Below are positions 26,468 through 37,387 of a stretch of DNA of 39,872 nucleotides, one piece after another (within the stretch, counting starts at the first letter, position 1; each line of letters starts with the position of its first letter). The DNA lies in contig CAHJWP010000007.1 of the NCBI GenBank assembly GCA_903642255.1, forward strand, positions 1 to 39,872. Direction: 5' to 3'. Below the pieces are notes generated by a model, which was given only the letters and a program-made list of their open reading frames with translations, had not been told where the DNA came from and ran no database searches. Source of the DNA: Sphingomonadaceae bacterium (GTDB lineage: Bacteria > Pseudomonadota > Alphaproteobacteria > Sphingomonadales > Sphingomonadaceae). A program made the position numbers and the translations under genes.

Positions 26468-27030
26468 TCAGGCGAGCGCGGCCGCGGCCCACGGCGGCAG
26501 GTCTGCAGCGGCGAACTTCACGCGGCTCGCTTCGGCGGAGTAGAGCAGCCGGCGGCGCATGCCGCTGTTGTCGATCAGGATGACGCGGTCGGCGAGGCCC
26601 ATCGCCGCGCGCAGATTGCCGAAGCTGCGCGCGTAGCGGCGGTTAAGGTCGGCGATTGGAACGTTGTGGCCGCCGGCGGCGACCCGGACGCTGACGCGAC
26701 TGACGGACAGGGTCGGATCATCGATCCCGACATAAACGAGGTTGACCTTGAAGCCGCGGGCGGCGGCCGCTCGCATGATGGCCAGTTCGCTGTTGCCGGT
26801 TAACGTCGTCTCGATGAGGAACGGACGACCCTCCGCCAGCGCCGCTTCGCGTGCGCGGACCGCAAGCCTGCGGCGGCGGCGATGCGCGCCGTGTCGTCGA
26901 GCGCCGCCGATAGATCGCGGGCATAGATGTCGGGGTTGATGACGGTGAGCCGATTGTCGCCATAACGCTCGACGATCGTCGACTTGCCGGCACCGTTGGG
27001 GCCACCCACGACCCAGAGCTGCGGCCTCAC
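26468..27030 (-). pseudogene. Zeta-toxin-like kinase gene with an apparent one-base frameshift
   Basis: The start reads (GTG)RPQLWVVGGPNGAGKSTIVERYGDNRLTVINPDIYARDL, a zeta/AAA-type P-loop kinase. Around 26861-26870 the frame breaks: the rest, LAVRAREAALAEGRPFLIETTLTGNSELAIMRAAAARG...VGIDDP, continues in the +1-shifted frame to 26468. Insertion of a single G after GGCTTG would rejoin the two halves as GLAVRAREAALAEGRPF, the expected helix. This is either a genuine inactivating deletion or a sequencing error. Zeta-type enzymes phosphorylate UDP-N-acetylglucosamine or nucleic acid precursors. The gene overlaps its small upstream partner by 4 bp (GTGA) and is chromosomal, just outside the element. 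Confidence 0.75.
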
Positions 27031-27266
27031 GCGAGCGGTCGCACGACCACTTCATCGGCTCCGTTGAACCGGACGAGTTCGCGATGCCCGTCGGGGTGAT
27101 GCTTAATCACCACCCCGAAAGGCGTATCCTTTTCGCGGTAGAAGACCGCCCGCCCTGCCTCCAGATGATCGCGCGCGGCCTTGCCGTCGTCGAACTGGGC
27201 GGCGTGTTCGAATTCGGCCCACAGGTCGTCGAGCGGGTCGGTGGCGGGAGCGGGTTTGGTAGCCAT
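27027..27266 (-). CDS. Small partner protein of the zeta-like gene, putative antitoxin
   Basis: This 79-residue acidic protein (DPLDDLWAEFEHAAQFDDGKAARDHLEAGRAVFYREKDTPFGVVIKHHPDGHRELVRF) starts at the ATG at 27266, and its stop overlaps the start of the zeta-like gene. Small genes of this type commonly precede zeta-like kinases in alphaproteobacteria. An antitoxin role is inferred from position only; the protein is not related to classical epsilon. Confidence 0.65.
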   Translation of the reverse strand: MATKPAPATDPLDDLWAEFEHAAQFDDGKAARDHLEAGRAVFYREKDTPFGVVIKHHPDGHRELVRFNGADEVVVRPLA

Positions 27267-27301
27267 GCAGCCTTATACAGCGGTTTGACGACCGCCGTCA
27301 C

Positions 27302-28656
<1,355 letters not shown>

Positions 28657-28660
<4 letters not shown>

Positions 28661-30780
28661 GCATTCATCCTTTGGCTGGGTTCGGCTGCGTCCTGCCGCC
28701 CGGTCGAGATCAGCATCGCCAGCGGCAGGCGGATGGTGAAGACCGTCCCTTGCCCTTCGCGGCTCGCAACGTCCAGATGGCCGCCCGTGGCGCGGGCGAT
28801 CTCGCGCGCCTCGTAGGCGCCGATGCCGAAGCCGCCCGACTTGGTCGACTTGAACGGCTTGAACAGCTGGTTGCGGATGAACGCCGGCGACATGCCCGAC
28901 CCGTGATCGGTGATGTCGACGACCGCCGTCGCCGCCTCGTGGCGCAGGTCGACCCGGATCGGCGCGTCGGCGGCGCTGGCGTCGATCGCGTTCTGGATTA
29001 GATGGCCGAACAGCGCCTCGAGCCGGACGGGATCGCCGGTGACGAAATGCTGCGCGCCGACGGCGTGGAGGGTCAGCGCGCCGTGCTGGCGCGACTTGGC
29101 CGAAACGACGTCGGCGAGCAGCTGCGTGATGTCGACCGCCTCGCCGTTCTCGGCCCGCCCCGTCGTCCGCTGGGCGAGCCGCGCGAGGAGGTCGTTCATC
29201 TTGCCGACCGAGCCCTGCAGCGTCGCCACCATGTCGGCGCGGAAGGCGGGGTTGTCGGCATGGCGCTCGGCGTTGCGCGCGACGAGGCTCAGCTGACTGA
29301 CGAGGTTCTTGATGTCGTGCATGATGAAGGCGAAGCGGCGGTTGAACTCGTCGAACTTGCCCGCCTCGTCGAGCTCGGCCTGGGTCGATGCCTCGGCGAT
29401 GTAGCTCGCCGACTGCCGCCCGAGGGTGCGCAGCAGCTCGAAATCCTCCCAGTTCAGCGTCCGCCGCGCCAGCGTCCGCTCGATGACGATGAAGCCGCGC
29501 AGGGCGTCAAGGTGGAGCAGCGGCACGATCAGCCACGCGCCGCGGTCGCCGGCCGCCCATGCCGGTACGGCAAGGTCGCCATAGTCGCCACGCCCGTCGC
29601 GCAGCTCGTCGAGGTCGACAATCCGCTGGCGCTGCCCGAGGAAGGTGGCGAGGTCGCCGTCGGCGGCGACCGGCCCACCGGCGAAACCGCGCCAGTGCCA
29701 TTTCGCCAGCACGTCGAAGTCGCCGTCGTCGCCGGGGACGAACAGCGCGCCGCCGGGCGAATCGACGACGGTGGCGACCGCCTCGACGACGCGCTCGGGC
29801 AGCCGGCCCTGCGCCGCGTCGATCCCCGACACGGTGGCGATGAAACGCAGCCACTCGACCCGGTAGTCGTAGCGATAGGCGAAGAAGTTCTTGGCGATCT
29901 GTACCCGCAGCATCGCGCGGAAGCGCGGCAGCAGCCCGACCACCGCCCCGAGGATGATCGTCGCGAACAGGAAGGTGATCTGGAGCAGCCGGCCCCAGTC
30001 GCCGCCGACGAGCCGCAGGCCATAGGCGAGCAGCGCCATGGCGATCAGGTAACCCCCGATGATCGACATCGACAGCGTGTGGAAGACGACGCGGCGCGAC
30101 ACCTGGACCCGCGCGACCCACGCCTCCCGCGCCGACAGCAGGAGCAGCGGCACGGTCAGGACGTCGACCGCGCCGCGGATGTTGAACAGGTCGGCCGACG
30201 CCGCGCCGAGCAGGAATTCGAGCGTGTAGAGGTTGAGGTCGTAGCCGAAGAAGCCGGCGAGCCCGACGCACAGCAGGCGGATGCCGGTCCGGCTGCCGGG
30301 TTCGGCGTTGACGTATAGGTTGTGGATCAGGACCAGTCCCGAGATCGCTACCGTCAGCCGGCTGACGGCGAACAGCGCGGCGACGATCGGTCGGGCGTGG
30401 AGCGACATGCCGGCGCGGGCGAAGTCGACGAGGTCGATGCCGAGCTGGATCGCGGTGACGAAGCCGATCGCGCTGGCGATGACGAACGACGAACTCAGCC
30501 GTGTGTCGAGCTGCCACGAGGTGCGCAGCAGGGCGACGAGAAAGCCGATCCACGCCGCCGTCCGCAGCGTCTCGGCCGGCGACAGCAGCGCGACGTAGAG
30601 GCCGCCGAAGCGCGCCGCGAGGACGAAGTCGCCGGCCCACGCCGCGGTCGTCAGCGCGGCGATGACCAGCCAGATATTGGCCCCGTTCGCCGACCGCTGG
30701 GCGATGACGCTGATCGCCAGCGCGGCGAAGCCGATCGCCGCGATCAGATGGCTGAGAAACCCGACGTCGGTCAGCTGCAC
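28657..30780 (-). CDS. prsK: PEP-CTERM-associated membrane sensor histidine kinase PrsK
   Basis: A 707-residue kinase. About nine hydrophobic membrane segments fill the first 300 residues. A GAF-like region follows (about 330-470), then the dimerisation and phospho-acceptor segment FIMHDIKNLVSQLSLVARNAERHADNP. The ATPase domain has the N box HLIQNAIDAS, G1 DHGSGMSP and GGFGIGAYEAREIARATGGHL. This is the PrsK layout: many N-terminal helices, GAF, HisKA-less H box and HATPase. The start is GTG with an AGGGGA site 8 nt upstream. It lies directly before prsR with a 4-bp overlap. The signal sensed is unknown. Confidence 0.9.
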
Positions 30781-30899
30781 CGTGCGTCCCCTAATCCGCG
30801 CAAGGATTTAGCCGGTTGCTCGAGCCACGGCCAGAGGCACCGGGTCCGATCATGCCACGGACACCAGGCCCGCTCATGCCAGTATCCCAACCCCGCTCA

Positions 30900-30955
30900 T
30901 GCTGAGCCTGTCGAAGCACGCACGAACGGTTGTGCGCGCTTCGACAGGCTCAGCA
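30900..30955. repeat. Palindromic interspersed repeat (18-bp arms)
   Basis: The arms TGCTGAGCCTGTCGAAGC (30900-30917) and GCTTCGACAGGCTCAGCA (30938-30955) are perfect complements separated by 20 bp. Repeats with the core CTTCGACAGGCTCAG are scattered through many sphingomonad and xanthomonad genomes. It sits between the peptidase stop and prsK and could form a terminator-like stem for the peptidase transcript, though no U-tract follows. Confidence 0.8.
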
Positions 30956-30984
30956 GCGGGTTGGGTCATGGCAATCACGACCGT

Positions 30985-32367
30985 TCAGTGCGGCGGGCCG
31001 GGGCGAAACTCGACGTCGCTGTTCGCTGCCCACCACAGGGTCGCGGCGTAGGCGGCGACGGCCTGGGTCAGTGCTTGCGGGTCGATCTTGTCGAGCGTGT
31101 CGTCGGCGCTGTGGTGGAGGTCGAAATAATGTGTCCCATCCTGCGCGAGGTCGACGACGCCGGCCCCGCCCTGCACGGCGGCGGCGATGTCCTCGCCGCC
31201 GAACGCCGGCAGCGGTGACGGCGCGATGCCGAGCGGCGCGAGAACGCGGGCGAGGGCGGCGACCGCCGGCGCGGCGGCGGGGGCGACGCGCGACCGCAGC
31301 GACCAGACGCGGTCGGCCCCGAAGTCGGCCTCGACGGCGAACACGACGGGTTCGGGATGACCCTTGAGGTAGGTCGCGCCGCCGAGCGGTCCCTGCGCCT
31401 CCTCATCGCCGAACGCGACCATGCGGATGGTGCGCTTCGGCCGGGGCAGGGCGCCGGTCTTCACCGCATCGGCGATGACCTTCGTCGCGCCGAGCGTGAT
31501 TGCCACGCCCGAAGCGTCGTCGATCGCGCCGGTGCCGAGGTCCCAGCTGTCGAGATGACCGCCGGTCAGGACGACGTCGGGCCCGGTGCCGGTGATCTCG
31601 CCGACGACATTGCCCGACGTCCCCGGCCCGAGGTCGCGCGGCGTCAGGACGAGGTGGAGGCGGACCGGGCCGAGGGCGACCAGCCGCGCGAGCTGCTTCG
31701 CATCGGGCACGCTGAGCGCCGCCGCCGGGATCGGCTTCGTCCCGTCGGGAAAGCGGGTGACGCCGGTGTGCGGCAGCCGCGCCGGGCCGGTGGCGAGCGA
31801 GCGGTGGAGATACGCCGCCGCGCCCTTGTCCGCGGCGATCGCCGGGCCGGCGGTGCGGATCGCGTTGAACGCGCCGTAGCTCGACCCGTCCTGCGCGCGG
31901 CGCATCTCGTGGTCGATGAAGACGATCTTGCCGGCCAGACTGCCCGCCGGGGCGGCCTTCAGCGCATCGAGGTCGGCGAACTGGACGACGTCGGCGTCGA
32001 GGCCGGCATCGGGCGTCGCGCCGCTGTAGCCGAGCGCGGTGAGCATCAGCCGCTGCGGGTTCGGCCCGATCGTGGTCGCCGTCTCGACCCCGCGCTCCCA
32101 GTGCGGCACGGCGAAGGTCTGGATGTGGACCTTCGCGAGGCCCAGCGCGGTCATCTCTGCCGCCATCCAGTCGCGGGCGTGCGCCTCCGGCACCGACGCG
32201 GCGAGGCGCGGGCCGATCTCGGTCGTCAGCCCGGTGACGATAGCGAGCGCGGAATTTTCGGCGAGCGCCCGGTCGCGGAGCAACGCTGCGCCGGCGACCG
32301 GATCGCGGACCGGTGCGGCCAGCGCGGGCATCGCCATCATCAACACTGCCGTCGCTATCGCTCGCAT
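30985..32367 (-). CDS. Exported M28-family metallopeptidase
   Basis: A 460-residue protein with a Sec signal peptide (MRAIATAVLMMAMPALAA). A PA-like insert lies in the first half, followed by the M28 zinc centre: GGHLDSWDLGTGAIDDASG (H and bridging D), the catalytic FGDEEAQG and the C-terminal ligand in HYFDLHHSADDTLDKID. Such enzymes are aminopeptidase- or carboxypeptidase-like and act in the periplasm. The ATG at 32367 starts the signal peptide; the frame extends ten codons upstream without support. It diverges from the epimerase gene. Confidence 0.9.
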   Translation of the reverse strand: MRAIATAVLMMAMPALAAPVRDPVAGAALLRDRALAENSALAIVTGLTTEIGPRLAASVPEAHARDWMAAEMTALGLAKVHIQTFAVPHWERGVETATTIGPNPQRLMLTALGYSGATPDAGLDADVVQFADLDALKAAPAGSLAGKIVFIDHEMRRAQDGSSYGAFNAIRTAGPAIAADKGAAAYLHRSLATGPARLPHTGVTRFPDGTKPIPAAALSVPDAKQLARLVALGPVRLHLVLTPRDLGPGTSGNVVGEITGTGPDVVLTGGHLDSWDLGTGAIDDASGVAITLGATKVIADAVKTGALPRPKRTIRMVAFGDEEAQGPLGGATYLKGHPEPVVFAVEADFGADRVWSLRSRVAPAAAPAVAALARVLAPLGIAPSPLPAFGGEDIAAAVQGGAGVVDLAQDGTHYFDLHHSADDTLDKIDPQALTQAVAAYAATLWWAANSDVEFRPGPPH

Positions 32368-32456
32368 CGTCACCCCCGTCGCTGACCGTACCGACATACG
32401 GCATTGTGGCGCACGAAACGCAAGCTATCGTGCCGCCCATACCAACGGAGTCCCCC

Positions 32457-32873
32457 ATGATCGGCCGCCTCAACCATGTCGGCATCGCCACGCCGTCGAT
32501 CGGGCGGACGGTGGCCGTCTACCGCGACCTGCTCGGCGCGACGGCGATCGGCGAACGGTTCGCGCTGCCCGAGCAGGGCGTCTGGGTGTGCTTCGTCGAT
32601 ACGCCGAACAGCCAGATCGAGCTGATCGAGCCGTACGGCGACGCCTCGCCGATCCACGGATTTCTGGCGAAGAACCCGGCCGGCGGGCAGCACCACGTCT
32701 GCTTCGAGGTGCCCGACATCATCGCCGCGCGCGACGACCTGCGCGCGAAAGGCGCGACGATCCTCGGCACCGGCGAGCCACGGATCGGCGCGCACGGCGT
32801 GCCGGTGATCTTCGTCCACCCGCGCGACATGGGCGGTGTCCTCGTCGAGCTGATGGTGGAACCGGCGCATTGA
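32457..32873 (+). CDS. mce: Methylmalonyl-CoA epimerase
   Basis: This 138-residue VOC-fold enzyme begins MIGRLNHVGIATPSIGRTVAVYRDLLGA. The metal ligands are in LNHVGIA (H7), QHHVCFEV and VLVELMVEP, the set used by methylmalonyl-CoA epimerase, which interconverts the 2R and 2S isomers in propionyl-CoA catabolism. The start has a GGAG site. The next gene begins nearly at its stop, probably one operon, although the functions are not obviously linked. Confidence 0.88.
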   Translation: MIGRLNHVGIATPSIGRTVAVYRDLLGATAIGERFALPEQGVWVCFVDTPNSQIELIEPYGDASPIHGFLAKNPAGGQHHVCFEVPDIIAARDDLRAKGATILGTGEPRIGAHGVPVIFVHPRDMGGVLVELMVEPAH

Positions 32874-32881
32874 GGGCGCTC

Positions 32882-33901
32882 GTGCGCGCCGTGGGGCTGA
32901 TGACGCCGATGCTTCTTGGCGCCGCCGCCCCGGTCGACATCACCGTGCCGGCGAGCGTGCCGGTCCAGAGCCTCCGCGTCCGCCAGTTCGACTTCGCTGC
33001 GGGGCGGACGTCGCCGGTCAAGCTCGGCTTTCGTACACTCGGCGCGCCGCACAAGGGAGCGGGCGGCGCGATCGACAACGCCGTCGTCCTGCTCCACGGC
33101 ACCGGCGGCAGCAGCGCGGCGTTCCTCGGCACGGACGCGCCGCTGCTGTTCGGCCCCGGCGCGCCGCTCGACCTGAAGACGACGTTCGTCATCCTGCCCG
33201 ACGCGATCGGCGCGGGCGCGTCGAGCAAGCCCAGCGACGGTCTCGGCGTCAGCTTCCCGCACTACGACTATACCGACGTCGTGACCGGCGTCCGCGCGAT
33301 CCTCGCCAGCCTGAAGGTGACGCACGTCGCCGCCGTCGTCGGCGTGTCGATGGGGGCGATGGTCGGCTGGACATGGGCCGAGACTTATCCGCAAGAGATC
33401 GGCACATTCGTCGCGATGGGCGCGTGGCCGGCTCCGGTCGCCGGACGCAACCTGCTGTGGCGGCTGGCGGCGCGCGACGCGCTGCTGGCGAGCCCGACGG
33501 CGGCCGGCAGCGGGGCGCGCGCCGCGGCGGCGATCACGCTGGTCGGCAACGTGCCGCCGGCACTGCTCGCGAAGCTCGCCCCCGACGCGGCGACGGCCCA
33601 GGCCGTGCTCGACGCCCGCGCCGCCGCCGCCGGTGATCCCGTCGACCTCGCCTTCGCCCTCGACGCGGTGCGGACCTATGCGCCGCAGGCGAAGCTCGAC
33701 GCGGTCACCGCGACGGTGGTCGAGCTCAACTTCGCCGACGACATCCTCTATCCGCCCGCCGACGCGCCGCCGCTTCCGGCGCGCTTCACCCGGCTGACGG
33801 TGCCCGCGTCGCCGGCGACCAGCGGTCATGCGACCCTCGCGCGGCCCGCGGTGTGGCTGCCGCTCGTCGCCCCGGCACTGCGGGCCGCGCTGCGCCGCTG
33901 A
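32882..33901 (+). CDS. Exported alpha/beta hydrolase (MetX-like fold)
   Basis: A protein of about 339 residues with a signal peptide (MRAVGLMTPMLLGAAAP) and an alpha/beta-hydrolase core: oxyanion-side VVLLHGTGG, nucleophile elbow GVSMGAM and the catalytic histidine in TSGHATLARPAVW. Overall it resembles homoserine O-acetyltransferase-type hydrolases of unknown substrate that sphingomonads export. The start is uncertain: GTG at 32882 has a GAGGG site at 5-6 nt and gives a normal signal peptide; TTG at 32870 (overlapping the mce stop) or ATG at 32900 are alternatives. Confidence 0.75.
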   Translation: MRAVGLMTPMLLGAAAPVDITVPASVPVQSLRVRQFDFAAGRTSPVKLGFRTLGAPHKGAGGAIDNAVVLLHGTGGSSAAFLGTDAPLLFGPGAPLDLKTTFVILPDAIGAGASSKPSDGLGVSFPHYDYTDVVTGVRAILASLKVTHVAAVVGVSMGAMVGWTWAETYPQEIGTFVAMGAWPAPVAGRNLLWRLAARDALLASPTAAGSGARAAAAITLVGNVPPALLAKLAPDAATAQAVLDARAAAAGDPVDLAFALDAVRTYAPQAKLDAVTATVVELNFADDILYPPADAPPLPARFTRLTVPASPATSGHATLARPAVWLPLVAPALRAALRR

Positions 33902-33960
33902 CCGGCGGCGGAACGTTCCCGGCGACTGCCGGTTGACGCGGCTTAACAGGGAGCAGCGCC

Positions 33961-34779
33961 ATGGCCATCGCCGACCAGATCGTTCCGAAACTCGAGGTCC
34001 TGTCCGCCGACCGGCAGAAGGTCGGCATCGTCGATCACCTCGACGGCGACCGGATCAAGCTGACGCGCCACGATTCGAGCGACGGCCAGCACCATTATAT
34101 CCCGCTCAGCTGGGTCGACCACGTCGACGCGCATGTCCACCTCAACGTCCCCGCGACGACGGTGTTCGCCGGCTGGCCGGGCTATGCCGCCGCCGCCGCG
34201 CCGACCGCGCTCCATGTCGAGAAGAAGCAGCCGAACTGGCTCGCGTGGGCCGCGCTGATCGCCGGCCTGCTCGCGCTGCTGCTGTTCGGCCTGAAGGGCT
34301 GCGACCGCAAGCCGAAGGGCGAGATGACCGAGACGGTAACGACGACGTCGACCGCGGCGGCACCGGCGGCGACCGCCACCACGTCGACGTTCAACGAGGA
34401 CGTCAAGACCTTCCTCGCCGGCAACGACCCCGCGCCGAAGACCTTCACCTTCGACAAGGTGCTGTTCGACACCGCGTCGGCGACGATCAAGAGCGACGAG
34501 ATGTCGACGGTCGACTCGCTGGCGCAGACGCTGACGAGCTATCCCAAAGCGAAGGTCAGGCTGATCGGCTATACCGACGCCCGGCCGATCGCCGAGGGCA
34601 ATGCCAAGCTCGGGGCCGACCGCGCCGCCGCCGTCGCCAAGGCGCTCGAGGCCAAGGGCATCGCCGCCGACCGCATCGAGACCGCGACGGGCGCCGAGAA
34701 CGACCCCGCCGCGACCAACGCGACGGCGACCGGCCAGGCCGAGAACCGCCGCACGGAGCTTGTCGTCACCGCCAAGTAA
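33961..34779 (+). CDS. DUF2171 / OmpA-domain membrane protein
   Basis: A 272-residue protein. The N-terminal DUF2171-type domain (KLEVLSADRQKVGIVDHLDGDRIKL...HHYIPLSWVDHV) is followed by one membrane helix (WLAWAALIAGLLALLLFGL, about 94-112), an Ala/Thr-rich linker and a C-terminal OmpA-like peptidoglycan-binding domain (VLFDTASATIKSDEMSTVDSLAQTL...RLIGYTDARP...LGADRAAAVAKALEAKGI...NRRTELVV). It probably tethers the inner membrane to the cell wall. The ATG follows a clear GGGAG site. Confidence 0.85.
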   Translation: MAIADQIVPKLEVLSADRQKVGIVDHLDGDRIKLTRHDSSDGQHHYIPLSWVDHVDAHVHLNVPATTVFAGWPGYAAAAAPTALHVEKKQPNWLAWAALIAGLLALLLFGLKGCDRKPKGEMTETVTTTSTAAAPAATATTSTFNEDVKTFLAGNDPAPKTFTFDKVLFDTASATIKSDEMSTVDSLAQTLTSYPKAKVRLIGYTDARPIAEGNAKLGADRAAAVAKALEAKGIAADRIETATGAENDPAATNATATGQAENRRTELVVTAK

Positions 34780-34821
34780 GGCGATAGCGCCCGGCGACGA
34801 CCGGAGCCGCGCGAGGGACCC

Positions 34822-35364
34822 ATGCTGATCCGTCCCGCGCTCCCCACCGACGCCGCCGAGATCGACACGCTGCTCGACGCCGCCTTCGGCCCCGGTCGCC
34901 ACGCCCGCACGGCGTCGCGACTGCGGGTCGGGGCGGTGCCGCTCGTCGGCCCGAGCCTCGTCGCTCGAATCGATGACGGGGATCTGCTCGGCTCGATCCA
35001 GTTGTGGCCGATCGCGCTGGTCGCCGACGACGACGGCGCGATCCCCCTCACCCTGCTCGGCCCGGTCGCCGTCGCGCGGGTCGCCCGGTCGATCGGCCTC
35101 GGCCGGCGGCTGATCGCGGCGTCGCTCGCTATCGCCGACGACGCCGGCATCGATCCGATCCTGCTGATCGGCGACCTCAGCTATTACGGCCCGTTCGGCT
35201 TCACCGCCGCCGCGACCGCCGGCTGGACCCTGCCTGGCCCGGTCGAGCGCGACCGCCTGCTGCTCCGCCAGCGCGTTACCCGACCGCTGCCGCGCTCGGC
35301 GCACGTCGTCGCGGCGGACTCGGTGTCCTGCCGATCTGCGGCTATGGTCGGTGTCGATGGCTGA
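34822..35364 (+). CDS. GNAT-family N-acetyltransferase
   Basis: A 180-residue GNAT-fold protein. It opens with MLIRPALPTDAAEIDTLLDAAFG, and the acetyl-CoA region is LLGPVAVARVARSIGLGRRLIAASLAIADDAG, close to the Q/RxxGxG/A loop. The FGFTAAATAGWTLPG ending is like the YhbS-type subgroup. Substrate is unknown. It overlaps the DUF1285 gene by a few bases, and GNAT-DUF1285 pairs may share a transcript. Confidence 0.85.
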   Translation: MLIRPALPTDAAEIDTLLDAAFGPGRHARTASRLRVGAVPLVGPSLVARIDDGDLLGSIQLWPIALVADDDGAIPLTLLGPVAVARVARSIGLGRRLIAASLAIADDAGIDPILLIGDLSYYGPFGFTAAATAGWTLPGPVERDRLLLRQRVTRPLPRSAHVVAADSVSCRSAAMVGVDG

Positions 35365-35893
35365 CTTCGACCTCGCCGCGATCGCCGCTCTCGTCGCCGC
35401 GCACACGGTGCCGCCGGTCGAGACGTGGCACCCGGCGCATTGCGGCGACAGCCATATGCGGATCGCCGCCGACGGGACGTGGTTTCACGAGGGCTCGCCG
35501 ATCGGCCGGGCGGAACTCGTCCGCCTGTTCTCGACCATCCTGCGCCGCGAGGCGGACGGCGGCTTCGTCCTCGTCACACCGGGCGAGAAGCTCGACATCG
35601 CCGTCGACGACGCGCCGTTCGTCGCCGTCGCGGCGACCAGCGAAGGGGAGGGGCCGGAGCGCCGCATCGCGTTCCGCCTCAACACCGGCGACCATGTCCT
35701 CGCCGGGCCGGAGCACCCGCTGCGCGTCACCACCGCCGCCGACGGCACGCCGCGGCCGTACGTCCGCGTCCGCGGCGGCCTCGACGCGCTGGTCAACCGC
35801 GCGACCTTCTACGACCTCGCCGACTGGGCCCTCGCCGAGGGCGCGGAACCGCCCGGCCTGTGGAGCGGCGGCGCGTTCTTCGCCTTCGGGTAA
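35357..35893 (+). CDS. DUF1285-family protein
   Basis: This 178-residue protein has the DUF1285 pattern: VETWHPAHCGDSHMRIAADGTWFHEGSPIGRAELVRLFSTILRREADGGFVLVTPGEKL, then VDDAPFVAV and a C-terminal RGGLDALVNRATFYDLADWAL. The role of the family is not known. The ATG at 35357 overlaps the GNAT stop by 8 bp; a GTG two codons upstream is an alternative start. The two genes are translationally coupled. Confidence 0.88.
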   Translation: MADFDLAAIAALVAAHTVPPVETWHPAHCGDSHMRIAADGTWFHEGSPIGRAELVRLFSTILRREADGGFVLVTPGEKLDIAVDDAPFVAVAATSEGEGPERRIAFRLNTGDHVLAGPEHPLRVTTAADGTPRPYVRVRGGLDALVNRATFYDLADWALAEGAEPPGLWSGGAFFAFG

Positions 35894-35922
35894 GCAGCCG
35901 GGAGCATACGCGCCATCCGGCG

Positions 35923-36696
35923 CTACCCGATCGTGATCCCGGCGACGCGCCACGCCCCACTTTCGCGGTCGAGCGTCACCGTCTCGATCACAGTCTGGTT
36001 GGCGAACTGCGTCCGGAACTTGACAAGCGTCAGGTCATGTTGCGGCGCCGGAACGCTCTCCGCACTGAGCAAGGTGCGCGTGACCACCGCGCCAAGCGAG
36101 GCGCGGGCCTGCTCCGACGCCGCCGTCCAGACCTTGAGCGTGTTCGCCTTGCGGATTGCGGCACCCGTCGCCGCGTAGCTCGCGTTCCAGCGCTTGTCGT
36201 CGATCAGCATCAGGAAGTTCCGCGCGGTATCGACGACCGCCGGATCGCTGACGTCGACCGTCGTCGCGGGTGGAGGCGGGGAGGGTGCGTCGACTTGCGG
36301 CAAGGCGACGAACGCCAGCAGGGCGAGGGCAGGAAGCATGAGCACGACTCCGATCGTCAGCCACGGGCGCCGGTGACGCCCCGCGCCGGGGATCGACGCC
36401 GCGTTACCGTCGGGCGAGGGGCGCGCCGTGGCATCCCCGATTTCCTTGTCTCCGAACGATTCGCGGCGCGAAGCGGCGACGAGGTCCTCGGCTTCGAACA
36501 GCAGACGTGCCGCCTCGCGGCTGCTCGACACCGCCACCTTGCGCCGCGCCTCGCGGAGCCGTTCGTTGATCGTATGGACCGACAGGTCGAGGGCACGCGC
36601 GATCGACTTCGCGTCGTGGCCGCGGACGATCATCCGCAGCGTCGCCTTCTCCTTCTCGGTCAGCGCGTCGAGGCCCTGCTTCGCCGGGATGGTCAT
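35923..36696 (-). CDS. Membrane-anchored LuxR-type transcriptional regulator with DUF4019-like C-terminus
   Basis: The N-terminal helix-turn-helix (LTEKEKATLRMIVRGHDAKSIARALDLSVHTINERLREARRKVAVSSSREAARLL) is a LuxR/GerE type. A linker and one membrane helix (WLTIGVVLMLPALALLAFVAL) follow, then a periplasmic region (VVDTARNFLMLIDDKRWNASYAATGAAIRK...TVIETVTLDRESGAWRVAGITI) like DUF4019. This layout suggests one-component sensing across the membrane. The ATG at 36696 is used; the ATG at 36732 adds 12 residues and cannot be excluded. Confidence 0.82.
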   Translation of the reverse strand: MTIPAKQGLDALTEKEKATLRMIVRGHDAKSIARALDLSVHTINERLREARRKVAVSSSREAARLLFEAEDLVAASRRESFGDKEIGDATARPSPDGNAASIPGAGRHRRPWLTIGVVLMLPALALLAFVALPQVDAPSPPPPATTVDVSDPAVVDTARNFLMLIDDKRWNASYAATGAAIRKANTLKVWTAASEQARASLGAVVTRTLLSAESVPAPQHDLTLVKFRTQFANQTVIETVTLDRESGAWRVAGITIG

Positions 36697-36884
36697 CGCC
36701 CCCGCGTAGGGCAGCGGCCGGGGGCGAGCCATCCCCTAAAGTTTCGTAGGTCGGATCGTCATCACCTGCCGTCGCCGTGGAGCCGGTAAGGGGCGACGCG
36801 GTGTACCCGTCGCGTGCCGTTCTCGACTCGCGCCGGTCACCATGGCATCGTCGGCGGGTCATTCGAGCACGGGGCGAGGAAGCC

Positions 36885-37331
36885 ATGACATCGTACAAAG
36901 GCGTTCTGCTTGCCGCCGGCCTGATCGGCGCAACGCTCGCGCCGGTCCACGCCGCACCCGCCGGCCACGTCACCGGCCTCGGCGGCGTCTTCGTCACCAG
37001 CAAGGACCCCAAGGCGCTCGCCCGTTGGTACAAGGACGTGCTCGGCATCACGCTCGAGTCGTGGGGCGGCGCGATCCTGCGCTACGACGCGCCGGGCCAC
37101 CCGCCGATGGCGCTGTGGAACGCCATGCCCGCGAACAGCGACGAGATCGTGCCGTCGTCGCGCGAATTCATGATCAACTTCGCGGTCGACGACCTCGATG
37201 CCTATGTCGCCGGCCTCAAGGCCAAGGGCGTCGCCATCCTGAAGCAGGAAGGCGACAAGACCGGCAAGTTCGCGTGGATCCTCGACCCCGACGGCACCAA
37301 GATCGAGTTCTGGCAACCGATGGGAAGCTGA
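36885..37331 (+). CDS. Exported VOC-superfamily (glyoxalase-like) protein
   Basis: A 148-residue protein with a signal peptide (MTSYKGVLLAAGLIGATLAPVHA) and a VOC fold: GVFVTSKDPKALARWYKDVLGITLESWGGAILRYDA, then MINFAVDDLDAYVAGLKAKGV and FAWILDPDGTKIEFWQP. The final metal-binding glutamate (KIEFW) is present. The ATG has a GAGGA site. An exported VOC protein is less usual; its substrate is unknown. It diverges from the LuxR-type regulator across about 190 bp. Confidence 0.82.
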   Translation: MTSYKGVLLAAGLIGATLAPVHAAPAGHVTGLGGVFVTSKDPKALARWYKDVLGITLESWGGAILRYDAPGHPPMALWNAMPANSDEIVPSSREFMINFAVDDLDAYVAGLKAKGVAILKQEGDKTGKFAWILDPDGTKIEFWQPMGS

Positions 37332-37387
37332 GGGCGCGTCGCCGGGTCACGGTGGTGCATCGTCTGCTTTGGGTGGATTGCAGACAG

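Noticed and set aside
29002-30318. A long open frame antisense to prsK.
   Set aside because: Composition is typical of a complementary-strand shadow; the prsK kinase domains are unambiguous.
30900-30955. The inverted repeat considered as a CRISPR-like unit.
   Set aside because: It is a single pair of complementary arms, with no regularly spaced direct repeats and no cas genes.
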